Assembly (NCBI GenBank): GCA_964534905.1
Contig: CAZHPZ010000059.1
Span: 1 to 5,506 of the forward strand
Reading direction: 5' to 3'
DNA from: RGIG4608 sp964534905
Lineage (GTDB): Bacteria > Bacillota > Clostridia > Oscillospirales > CAG-272
Length of the DNA: 5,506 nucleotides
The position numbers were made by a program, and so were the translations under genes. Positions 1 to 5,506 of the stretch are shown one piece after another. Positions within the stretch are counted from its first letter, which is position 1. Each line of letters starts with the position of its first letter. The notes under the pieces are model-generated. The model was not told the DNA's origin. It saw nothing but the letters and a program-made list of their open reading frames with translations, and did no database searches.

Positions 1-37
1 TTTCAAGCCACATAAATAATAGTTCTTTAATAGTCAT
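1..37 (-). CDS. N-terminal start of a gene running off the left edge; possible site-specific integrase
   Basis: Only 12 complete codons are visible, reading MTIKELLFMWLE from an ATG at 37. The start is credible because an AAGGA ribosome binding site (51-47) lies 9 nt upstream and no stop interrupts the visible frame. The pattern of a short helix with a Trp-Leu-Glu end resembles the N-terminal SAM-like core-binding region of clostridial tyrosine recombinases (motifs of the type FKEL..xWLE), but this is a resemblance over a dozen residues and not an identification. The gene is on the same strand as the three-gene operon and lies 122 bp beyond its last stop, with a hairpin terminator between, so it is probably a separate transcription unit. 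If it is an integrase, the operon would sit beside a mobile-element end. The coding call is fairly likely; the product guess is weak. Confidence 0.5.
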   Translation of the reverse strand, partial: MTIKELLFMWLE

Positions 38-60
38 AATAAAACATCCTTTTTTATATA

Positions 61-69
61 ATTTTACCA
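61..69 (-). promoter_or_regulatory. Putative extended -10 promoter for the left-edge gene
   Basis: Read on the minus strand, this is TGGTAAAAT, a TGn extension followed by TAAAAT, which differs from TATAAT at one position. The hexamer lies at 66-61. A start about 7 nt downstream (near 54) would leave a short leader that still contains the AAGGA ribosome binding site at 51-47. There is no good -35 hexamer 17 bp upstream (ACCCAA), so the call depends on the extended -10 alone. Such AT-rich DNA produces this motif easily by chance. Confidence 0.3.
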
Positions 70-110
70 AAAAACTCTTAATCTTGGGTTATCACGTACA
101 TTACATTCCA

Positions 111-146
111 AATTAAAAAGGTATAGCCGTTTGTTGACTATACCTT
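111..146 (-). terminator. Rho-independent terminator of the three-gene operon
   Basis: A perfect 9-bp inverted repeat (AAGGTATAG at 118-126 and CTATACCTT at 138-146) encloses an 11-nt loop. It begins 13 nt after the stop codon of the helicase gene. On the minus strand the stem is followed by a T-rich tail, CTTTTTAATTT, so it can end the operon transcript. The plus strand also has a T-run after the stem (AATTTTTT), so the structure could work in both directions, although no plus-strand gene is visible. The stem is AT-rich, so its strength is probably moderate and some read-through into the left-edge gene is possible. Confidence 0.75.
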
Positions 147-159
147 AATTTTTTGGGAA

Positions 160-2418
160 TTAAAATCCCTTATTTGCACCCTCATAATCAGGTATCTTTT
201 TTTGTGCCCACGAAAGTACTGTTGATATTGCCTCGTCCGCTCTCAGCTTATCCTCTGCATAAGCCATACGCAAAAGAGAGGAGGGAATGTATTCATCATA
301 TTTTTCATACACGGGATTTTCATTTGCTCCTACGAGCGAATGAGTATCTATTCCATACGCTCTTACAACACGTATCAGGGACGAAATAAAGCTATCCTCG
401 TCTCCCCTCTCCATTTTAAACGTCATATAGTTACAGGAATCCGATTCAATACCCGATATACCGAGAATTGATGCATTTTTCTGAATAAAACGCCGAAGTG
501 TTCTGAAAGAACGTGTGCCGAGCCACGGGAAAAGACAGTAGGTATATCCTCCGAGATGAACTATATCTCTTTTATCCATTCCCGTATTTCTGACAAGCGC
601 ACGCGCGTCGGAAAGACGTTTTCTCGCATTGACTTGTAAATACGGATAATCGGTATCCTCAAGCAATACCTGCTTCATTCTCTTAAGTATCCTTGTGTGT
701 ATCTCTCCGTAATCCCCGGGCCACGAAACCTCCATTTTTCCGAGCACAGACTTTACATAAATAAGCTTTCTCGGAATATCAAGCTCCTCAACCTCCCAAA
801 CTCTTCCCGCAAGTGCAAATCGATCTCCTACGGGCGGCGGTGAGCTTATGGTTCCTATTTCATCGGAGCCGCATCTGACCGTAAAATCCTGACTGTCCTT
901 GAATACTGCATAAAACTTAAAGGAGCGAAGCAACCTCTCTCCCGAAAGTCCTACTATCAAGCCGCGCTCTTCTGTCATTTCTATAAAATCATTATTAATC
1001 ATAGATACGAGAAGCTCGCGATATACCTCCTTATCCACAAGCTCGAACGGAGGCATACCGAGTACTCTATCGGCAAGCATCCTTGCGCTAAGCTCTCCGC
1101 TTGCGGCAAGTGTGCTCAGTGTTTGATGAAACAGCAAGCTGAGCGGCATTTTTTTGCGTATCGGCGTTTCTATAAATCTTTCCTCAAGATAGAGCTGAAT
1201 TATCGCTATTCCGCGAATCAAATTCCACGGAATAAGCTGAGGCAGGGGGGTATTGGGAATCGGATCCTCTTCCCTGAACACCATTACCATCTCCGGAGGT
1301 GCGCCCCGCCTTCCAGAGCGTCCGAGTCTCTGCAGGAAAGACGATACGGAATTCGGTGCCTCATTTTGAACAACTCTTTCAAGCCGTCCGATGTCAACTC
1401 CGAGCTCCATTGTCACAGTGGCACATGTCACCGCCCTAACCTCGTTATTTTTCATTTTAGCCTCTGCTTCCTCTCGCAATGGAGCGGAAAGATTTCCGTG
1501 ATGTATTAGAAATATATCACGCTCGTTTCTGTTCTTTGCAATCTGACGCATGGTTGCCGTAACATATTCGGTCTCCTCTCTCGAATTTGAGAAGACGAGA
1601 CTTTTTTTGTCCTTTACGCTATCGTAGATATATTCGTATCCAGCATCTATTTTAGGTGCAGAGCCCTTTTTCGTCATACTGTGTACGGACTGTTCTCTTT
1701 CATCGTTTTGAATAAAAAAATGCTCAAGCCCGAGACGCCAGCGCAGTCTCTGCGCAGGTACATCGGGAATTTGCACGGGCTTGTCGGTTCCCGATACAAG
1801 CCATTTTGCAACAGCAGACGTATCTCCTACCGTTGCCGAAAGTCCTATTCTTCTCGGAATCTTGCGTATAAGGCGTTCGATTCTCGACAGCTGGCAAAGC
1901 ACCTGATTTCCTCTGTCGGAGCCGACAAGAGTATGTATCTCGTCTATCACGACAAATTCAAGCCCCGAAAAAAGCCTCACAATATCATTTGAGCGGTTTA
2001 TCAGCATTGCCTCAAGGGATTCGGGAGTTATCTGCAAAATCCCGCTCGGTTTTTCAAGCAGCTTCTTTTTTCTCGACTGAGAAACGTCTCCGTGCCAGCG
2101 CGTAACCTCTATCCCGCTCTCGTCAAGTATCTCCTGCATACGCTCAAACTGATCGTTTATAAGGCTTTTAAGAGGCGCAATATACAAAACTCTTATGCCC
2201 GGGGCATATTCTTCGCAGAGCCTTGTCAGTATCGGAAAGAACACAGCCTCGGTTTTTCCGCTCGCCGTGGCGGAGGTCAAGAGCAGATGATCTTCGCTAT
2301 CGAATATCACTCTTGCCGCCTCAAGCTGAATATGCCTCAGCTCCTCCCATGAGTGCGAATATATAAATTCCCTTATAAAATCGGGAAAGCGTTCAAAAAT
2401 TCTTTCTTCTTCCGTCAT
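160..2418 (-). CDS. Lhr-like / BrxHI-like DEAD/DEAH-box superfamily II helicase
   Basis: A 752-residue ATP-dependent nucleic acid helicase, cytoplasmic, with no signal peptide or membrane segment. All SF2 motifs are visible (numbering from the ATG): motif I SATASGKT (49-56), Ia APLKSL (81-86), Ib TPESLE (131-136), motif II DEIH (159-162), motif III SAT (194-196), motif IV LVFSNS (274-279), motif V ATVTMELGVDIG (333-344) and motif VI QRLGRSGRRG (363-372). The motif V/VI style and the C-terminal half, including a PPPVGDRFALAGRVWEVEE block near 527-545 and the WPGDYGEIHTRIL block near 566, match the Lhr-like helicase family. The protein is much shorter than E. coli Lhr but suits the smaller BREX-associated BrxHI type. 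It is the last gene of the operon. ATG at 2418 is 4 nt after the BrxD-like stop; an in-frame TTG at 2433 would add five residues. Neither has a well-placed Shine-Dalgarno, so translation is probably coupled to the upstream gene. The catalytic motifs look intact, so it should be active. The family call is firm; substrate (DNA or RNA) and a defence role are inferred. Confidence 0.93.
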   Translation of the reverse strand: MTEEERIFERFPDFIREFIYSHSWEELRHIQLEAARVIFDSEDHLLLTSATASGKTEAVFFPILTRLCEEYAPGIRVLYIAPLKSLINDQFERMQEILDESGIEVTRWHGDVSQSRKKKLLEKPSGILQITPESLEAMLINRSNDIVRLFSGLEFVVIDEIHTLVGSDRGNQVLCQLSRIERLIRKIPRRIGLSATVGDTSAVAKWLVSGTDKPVQIPDVPAQRLRWRLGLEHFFIQNDEREQSVHSMTKKGSAPKIDAGYEYIYDSVKDKKSLVFSNSREETEYVTATMRQIAKNRNERDIFLIHHGNLSAPLREEAEAKMKNNEVRAVTCATVTMELGVDIGRLERVVQNEAPNSVSSFLQRLGRSGRRGAPPEMVMVFREEDPIPNTPLPQLIPWNLIRGIAIIQLYLEERFIETPIRKKMPLSLLFHQTLSTLAASGELSARMLADRVLGMPPFELVDKEVYRELLVSMINNDFIEMTEERGLIVGLSGERLLRSFKFYAVFKDSQDFTVRCGSDEIGTISSPPPVGDRFALAGRVWEVEELDIPRKLIYVKSVLGKMEVSWPGDYGEIHTRILKRMKQVLLEDTDYPYLQVNARKRLSDARALVRNTGMDKRDIVHLGGYTYCLFPWLGTRSFRTLRRFIQKNASILGISGIESDSCNYMTFKMERGDEDSFISSLIRVVRAYGIDTHSLVGANENPVYEKYDEYIPSSLLRMAYAEDKLRADEAISTVLSWAQKKIPDYEGANKGF

Positions 2419-2422
2419 ATTT

Positions 2423-3790
2423 TTAAAAATCAATATCGCTAAGCTTTACCTTTTGTGTCTCGTGAGATACGTTATGCTCTTCCGTCTCGTCTCCTTCGGC
2501 GTCACCGTGCTCCAAGGTTACAACGCCTCCGACTATATCGTCAAAGCAAGCGTTTTCGTTTTGCATAAGAATATTAAGCACCGTCATATAATCGCGAAGC
2601 ATCTCACGCGGAGTTATCATAATATCCGCCCCCGTCCTTTCAAGGCAGATATTAAGAAATTTAACCTGCTCCTCCTCGCTTATCCTCGGAGTCCAAGAAT
2701 AATACTGCGAGTAAAGATTGGTTATTCTCACTATCAACGCAAAAAGCTCCTCGTCCGACAGACGCTTTAATCTAATTACGGGGCCTATCAGGTTTTTAAA
2801 TCCGGCAAGTGCAAATCTGCTGTCGCAAAGCCTGCTTCTGAGCGCCTCGTAGCTGAAAAGTCCTCTTCTTTGATCCTCAAGGAATTGCGGAGTGCCGCCG
2901 AGAATTATCTCAAGTCCCTCTGCTCCGCCCTGAAGTGTATTGTTAAACATAGAAAGTATCTTTTCGTAATTATTTTCTCTTGAAATACGGTTGCTTATCT
3001 TATAAAGATTTACGCACTCGTCTATAAACACAACAAGTCCCCTGTATCCCATTTTGCGTACAAGAACAGCCCAAAGCTTCAGATAATCATACCAATTTTC
3101 ATCGTCTATAATGCTTGATACGGGAAATCCGAGTGCCGCTCTTGCCTCAGTCTTATTTGAAAACTCACCTCTCAAAAATCTGAGGCAAGCACTCATTTTA
3201 TCCCTGTCATCATTAACATATGCCTTGTAATATTCGGAAATAACCTTGGCAAAATCAAAGCCGCCCACAAGGTATTCGATGTCCTTTATCTCATTGTAAA
3301 GAGCCTCATTCAGCCTTGCATAAAGCTCCTCGCTCATATCGTCCGCTCCGCTCGTCGATATACGGGCACGTATATCTGTCACCCAGCGTGCTATCATCTT
3401 TGATATGGCGGCTCCGTCGGGAGAGGATTTGGATGCCATATTTTTTGTCAGACCTCTATATACCGCAACTCCCGTTCCGTGAGAGCCGTAAAGTCTGCGC
3501 TCTGGAGTAAGATCAATATCCGCCGTGATGAAATCCCTCTCAAGAGCATATCCGCGCACAAGCTGCATAAGAAAGCTTTTTCCGCTTCCGTATCTTCCGA
3601 TAAGAAAGCGCATTCCGGCTCCACCCTCGCTGACCTGCTCAAGATCGGAGAGTATCGCAGCTATCTCATCCTGCCTGCCTATTGCTATATAGGGTGCTCC
3701 GACTCTCGGTACAACGCCTGCCGATACAGACGATAAAAGTGATGAGAGTATTCTTCTCGGAACTGCACCCGTAGTATTTCTGTTATCCAT
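2423..3790 (-). CDS. BrxD-like P-loop ATPase (BREX system ATP-binding family, DUF2791)
   Basis: A 455-residue soluble AAA-type ATPase. Visible motifs: an N-terminal segment leading to GRQDEI (38-43), Walker A GRYGSGKS (65-72), Walker B VVFIDE (253-258), a sensor-like ILGGTP (296-301), and an arginine-containing block GLFSYEALRSRL (310-321) that is characteristic of the DUF2791/BrxD family and may supply the arginine finger. The region around TPREMLRDYMTVLNIL (393-408) is the usual C-terminal helix bundle. An acidic tail (about 428-440) ends in KLSDIDF. ATG at 3790 is chosen because AAAGAGG (3803-3797) is 6 nt upstream; an upstream in-frame TTG at 3808 would overlap that site and is unlikely. 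The ATG overlaps the TerB gene stop by 8 nt, showing translational coupling. In type 2 BREX, BrxD is encoded beside the Lhr-like helicase BrxHI, as here, so the two proteins probably cooperate. No PglX or PglZ gene is present in the operon. The ATPase family is clear; the role as helicase loader or regulator is inference. Confidence 0.9.
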   Translation of the reverse strand: MDNRNTTGAVPRRILSSLLSSVSAGVVPRVGAPYIAIGRQDEIAAILSDLEQVSEGGAGMRFLIGRYGSGKSFLMQLVRGYALERDFITADIDLTPERRLYGSHGTGVAVYRGLTKNMASKSSPDGAAISKMIARWVTDIRARISTSGADDMSEELYARLNEALYNEIKDIEYLVGGFDFAKVISEYYKAYVNDDRDKMSACLRFLRGEFSNKTEARAALGFPVSSIIDDENWYDYLKLWAVLVRKMGYRGLVVFIDECVNLYKISNRISRENNYEKILSMFNNTLQGGAEGLEIILGGTPQFLEDQRRGLFSYEALRSRLCDSRFALAGFKNLIGPVIRLKRLSDEELFALIVRITNLYSQYYSWTPRISEEEQVKFLNICLERTGADIMITPREMLRDYMTVLNILMQNENACFDDIVGGVVTLEHGDAEGDETEEHNVSHETQKVKLSDIDF

Positions 3791-5411
3791 TTTCAACCTC
3801 TTTTTCAATCAAAGAAATATAATCCTCTATCGGAGCATATGCTCCGTCAACCTCTTCAACAAGCACATCGCCGTAAAGCTCCGCACCTATACTGTTTATC
3901 TCATCCGCAAGATATTCAAGCATATGACCGCTTTCACGTGCATAATCTCTCTGCCCCTGCGCATCATTTGAAAGTATGAGGGACAGCAGTGCACGGTATT
4001 CATAAAGCGGCGATCTTGATTGCGGCTCGCTTACGATACCGTTATCCGGTATCGGATTTGTAGCATCGCACATTGATTTATCTTCATTGCACGCAGGCTC
4101 TGCAAACGCATCTACAAGCATTTGCGTGGTTGCCCACGACGCATTCTCTATTTTCTTGGCATCCGCAAGAGAAAATTCCTTTTTCGGAATATCATAAAGC
4201 ACATCATATTCGCTCGTTGCGACTTTCTTGACCTTTTTCGGCTTTTCGATATTTGCAAAATACTGTGCCGCCGATGAATCTATATATTTTTTTATACTTT
4301 CATCAATGCTGTAAACACTAAGACGCGATTTTACGCCCGAATGCTCACGTATCTTATTTTCGCAATATTTGATAACGTCACCGACAACATATCTGAATTC
4401 ATTTGTGCGAGAAAATGAGCAATATCCCACCTGTATTCGCTTTTTTATCTGACGAGGCGCTATCGCACCGATAAATGTCTGTCTTGTAACATTACAGCTT
4501 TCCGTCGTAAATCCGTAAAGAAGACGCTCGTCAAATGCACCGTTAAGCGCCCTTGTGATAAATTCATCATAGAGCTCGGAATACTTTTCATAGTATCTGC
4601 TCTTCCTGTAATTATATGCCGAGCAAAATTCGATTATAAGATTGACAAAATGCCCGACATTATTATACTCACCCGAAGCATAATACTCCTTGAGAGTCGC
4701 TCCCCGCATCAGCTCCGAAAGCTCAACGCCAAGCAGGTCGCTCGGAAACTCGATTCCGTTTATCAAGCCGAAATCACATATCCATTCAGAAAGATATTTA
4801 TTTATCTGAGGATATATCTTGTGATAATTTTTCCACACGAGCGTAAGCTGAGCGAGCACCTCGGACGCTCCCATAAGCTCGGCAGAGCTTATGAGCTCAA
4901 AGCAATACAAGAGCACATAGGAATAATCCACTCTGATAAATTCCCTATGCCGTGCACGGGTTCTGAAATAAAAATATCGTTTTTTCTGTGCGGCATCCAT
5001 TTGAGAATACTGAGGAACATATGAAAAGAATTCCGCTTCCTCCGCTTCATCGACGCTGACATTGAAATATTTTCTTACATCTCGATAAAAATCCTCATAG
5101 TAATTGTATCCCGCGCTCCACTCAAATATTTTTACCTCGTGTATAAGAGAATTTTCGTATTTAAATTCCCTCTCGGGATGCACGCTTGCAGTCTTTTTCT
5201 CGGGAATCACATAACGCCTTATGCAGGTACTCGTCTCCTTCGGCGAATCATTCACCTCATAAAGAGCGTTAATACAGTCATACGATCGGTCGACGTCTGC
5301 ATGGCGGCTGACCTCGGTATCATTTCTTTTGCGCCCACTGTCTATTAAAAGGTCAAGATTCCAAAAATCGTCCATATCATGGACCTTCTTTTTCCAGTCG
5401 CTTTCTGCCAT
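3783..5411 (-). CDS. TerB-N / TerB-C domain protein, lead gene of the operon
   Basis: A 542-residue soluble protein. Residues 14-23 (DDFWNLDLLI) form a short FW-D/N-hydrophobic motif often seen at the front of this family. Residues about 91-290 fit the TerB N-terminal domain: FEWSAGYNYYEDFYRDV, then the hallmark MDAAQKKRYFYFRTRAR (138-154) and DYSYVLLYCFELI (162-174). A middle region carries YCENKIREHSGVKSRL (349-364). A Lys-rich linker (390-397, PKKVKKVA) follows. The TerB C-terminal domain starts near FSLADAKKIENASWATTQ (413-430) and, after a hydrophilic insert (about 438-466), ends with LADEINSIGAELYGDVLVEE (501-520) and EDYISLIEKEV. I see no recognisable acidic metal-binding TerB core between the two domains. 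The ATG has GGAGGTGA upstream (GGAGG to ATG 7 nt) and a strong promoter. The family is associated by comparative genomics with tellurite/stress and DNA-processing loci; the exact biochemical role is unknown. Heading an operon with an ATPase and a helicase, it is likely a sensor, scaffold or partner for them. It should not be taken as evidence of tellurite resistance. Confidence 0.88.
   Translation of the reverse strand: MAESDWKKKVHDMDDFWNLDLLIDSGRKRNDTEVSRHADVDRSYDCINALYEVNDSPKETSTCIRRYVIPEKKTASVHPEREFKYENSLIHEVKIFEWSAGYNYYEDFYRDVRKYFNVSVDEAEEAEFFSYVPQYSQMDAAQKKRYFYFRTRARHREFIRVDYSYVLLYCFELISSAELMGASEVLAQLTLVWKNYHKIYPQINKYLSEWICDFGLINGIEFPSDLLGVELSELMRGATLKEYYASGEYNNVGHFVNLIIEFCSAYNYRKSRYYEKYSELYDEFITRALNGAFDERLLYGFTTESCNVTRQTFIGAIAPRQIKKRIQVGYCSFSRTNEFRYVVGDVIKYCENKIREHSGVKSRLSVYSIDESIKKYIDSSAAQYFANIEKPKKVKKVATSEYDVLYDIPKKEFSLADAKKIENASWATTQMLVDAFAEPACNEDKSMCDATNPIPDNGIVSEPQSRSPLYEYRALLSLILSNDAQGQRDYARESGHMLEYLADEINSIGAELYGDVLVEEVDGAYAPIEDYISLIEKEVENG
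3797..3803 (-). promoter_or_regulatory. Ribosome binding site that fixes the start of the BrxD-like gene
   Basis: AAAGAGG on the minus strand lies 6 nt before the ATG at 3790 and inside the 3' end of the TerB gene. It decides the start in favour of the ATG: the TTG at 3808, seven codons counting from it to the ATG, would place the site inside the coding sequence and lacks its own site. Confidence 0.75.
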
Positions 5412-5415
5412 ACCG

Positions 5416-5423
5416 TCACCTCC
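5416..5423 (-). promoter_or_regulatory. Strong Shine-Dalgarno of the operon lead gene
   Basis: GGAGGTGA on the minus strand is fully complementary to the canonical 16S rRNA 3' end, with 7 nt from GGAGG to the ATG at 5411. It fixes the start of the TerB-domain gene and predicts efficient initiation. Confidence 0.88.
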
Positions 5424-5429
5424 GATCGC

Positions 5430-5438
5430 ATTTCTTGT
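5430..5438. repeat. Direct repeat copy 1, ATTTCTTGT (downstream of predicted transcription start)
   Basis: The 9-mer (ACAAGAAAT on the minus strand) recurs at 5464-5472, exactly 34 bp away. Allowing one inserted base, the match extends to ATTACAAGAAAT against ATTGACAAGAAAT. This copy lies just downstream of the predicted transcription start and overlaps three bases of the palindrome. It may be a regulator contact site, but AT-rich DNA makes chance repeats fairly common. Confidence 0.4.
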
Positions 5439-5447
5439 AATATTACA
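5436..5447. promoter_or_regulatory. Candidate operator: 12-bp perfect palindrome at the transcription start
   Basis: TGTAATATTACA is perfectly self-complementary. It touches the last base of the -10 hexamer (5447) and spans the predicted transcription start near 5440. A dimeric repressor bound here would block the promoter. The TGTA..TACA form is shared by operators of several unrelated regulator families, so I do not name a regulator, and none is encoded in the window. Confidence 0.5.
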
Positions 5448-5475
5448 TTATATCATTCCTTTTATTTCTTGTCAA
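5447..5475 (-). promoter_or_regulatory. Consensus housekeeping-sigma promoter of the operon
   Basis: On the minus strand the -35 hexamer is TTGACA (5475-5470) and the -10 hexamer is TATAAT (5452-5447), both perfect, with the optimal 17-bp spacer. The predicted start is near 5440, giving a leader of about 29 nt before the ATG at 5411. It is the only promoter I see for the three genes, which share overlaps or a 4-nt gap. Such a strong basal promoter on a probable defence module suggests either steady expression or repression through the adjoining palindrome. Confidence 0.9.
5464..5472. repeat. Direct repeat copy 2, ATTTCTTGT (overlapping the -35 element)
   Basis: Second copy of the 9-mer found at 5430-5438, on the same strand. 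It overlaps three bases of the -35 hexamer (5470-5472). The two copies bracket the spacer, the -10 hexamer and the predicted start, a layout compatible with cooperative binding on both sides of the polymerase site, though about a quarter-turn out of exact helical phase. Confidence 0.4.
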
Positions 5476-5506
5476 TACTTAAGCATTTTATTGTCCACTT
5501 CGCAAT

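Noticed and set aside
53..81. Minus-strand TTAAGA (81-76), 17 bp, TATAAA (58-53) as a promoter for the left-edge gene
   Set aside because: Spacing is good, but the predicted start near 46 would leave the ribosome binding site at 51-47 outside the transcript. The extended -10 at 61-69 fits better.
96..105. TGTAATGTAC on the minus strand as a second copy of the operator palindrome
   Set aside because: Only the TGTAAT half matches TGTAATATTACA; the second half is shifted and incomplete, and AT-rich DNA gives such half-matches easily.
1123..1509. Plus-strand open frame of 128 codons inside the helicase gene
   Set aside because: It lies opposite a helicase coding region with all its conserved motifs (including motif V/VI), has no ribosome binding site and has no recognisable composition. 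The same applies to the other plus-strand frames.
3448..3642. Minus-strand 64-codon frame overlapping the BrxD-like gene
   Set aside because: It is an alternative frame across the Walker A region of the ATPase, with no sign of a family or initiation site.
3783..5411. Tellurite resistance determinant
   Set aside because: TerB-N/TerB-C domains alone do not indicate tellurite resistance; no TerC, TerD-type or other ter genes are visible and the partners are a BREX-type ATPase and a helicase.
1..5506. CRISPR array, tRNA, rRNA or insertion sequence
   Set aside because: No regularly spaced repeats, tRNA-like cloverleaf, rRNA segments, transposase or terminal inverted repeats were seen; nearly the whole window is coding.

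Overview
The window holds one tight three-gene operon, entirely on the minus strand and read from right to left, plus the first codons of another minus-strand gene at the left edge. The strong Shine-Dalgarno sequences (GGAGGTGA), the near-perfect housekeeping-type promoter, the moderate G+C of the genes with AT-rich intergenic DNA, and the codon style (frequent ATA and AGA) suggest a Gram-positive, probably a gut-type clostridial Firmicute. This is an inference from sequence style; there is no rRNA or other phylogenetic marker.

Layout from operon start to end: (1) a control region at 5430-5475 with a consensus promoter (TTGACA, 17 bp, TATAAT), a 12-bp perfect palindrome over the predicted transcription start, and a 9-bp direct repeat; (2) a TerB N-terminal/TerB C-terminal domain protein, 3783-5411; (3) a BrxD-like P-loop ATPase (BREX ATP-binding family, DUF2791), 2423-3790, whose ATG overlaps the previous stop; (4) an Lhr-like/BrxHI-like DEAD/DEAH-box superfamily II helicase, 160-2418, starting 4 nt after the previous stop; (5) a hairpin terminator at 111-146; (6) a 122-bp gap with a weak promoter, then the start of a second gene at 37, whose few visible residues faintly resemble the N-terminus of a tyrosine recombinase.

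An ATPase of the BrxD family next to an Lhr-like helicase is the pairing known from type 2 BREX (Pgl) phage-defence loci. Here the pair appears without BREX methylase (PglX) or phosphatase (PglZ) genes inside the operon and is led by a TerB-N/TerB-C protein. TerB-family proteins have been linked by comparative genomics to stress response and DNA-processing systems. The most economical reading is a compact, self-contained DNA-processing or anti-mobile-element module: the helicase as the nucleic acid motor, the BrxD-like protein as an ATP-driven loader or switch, and the TerB protein as sensor or scaffold. The domain calls are firm; the defence function is inference.
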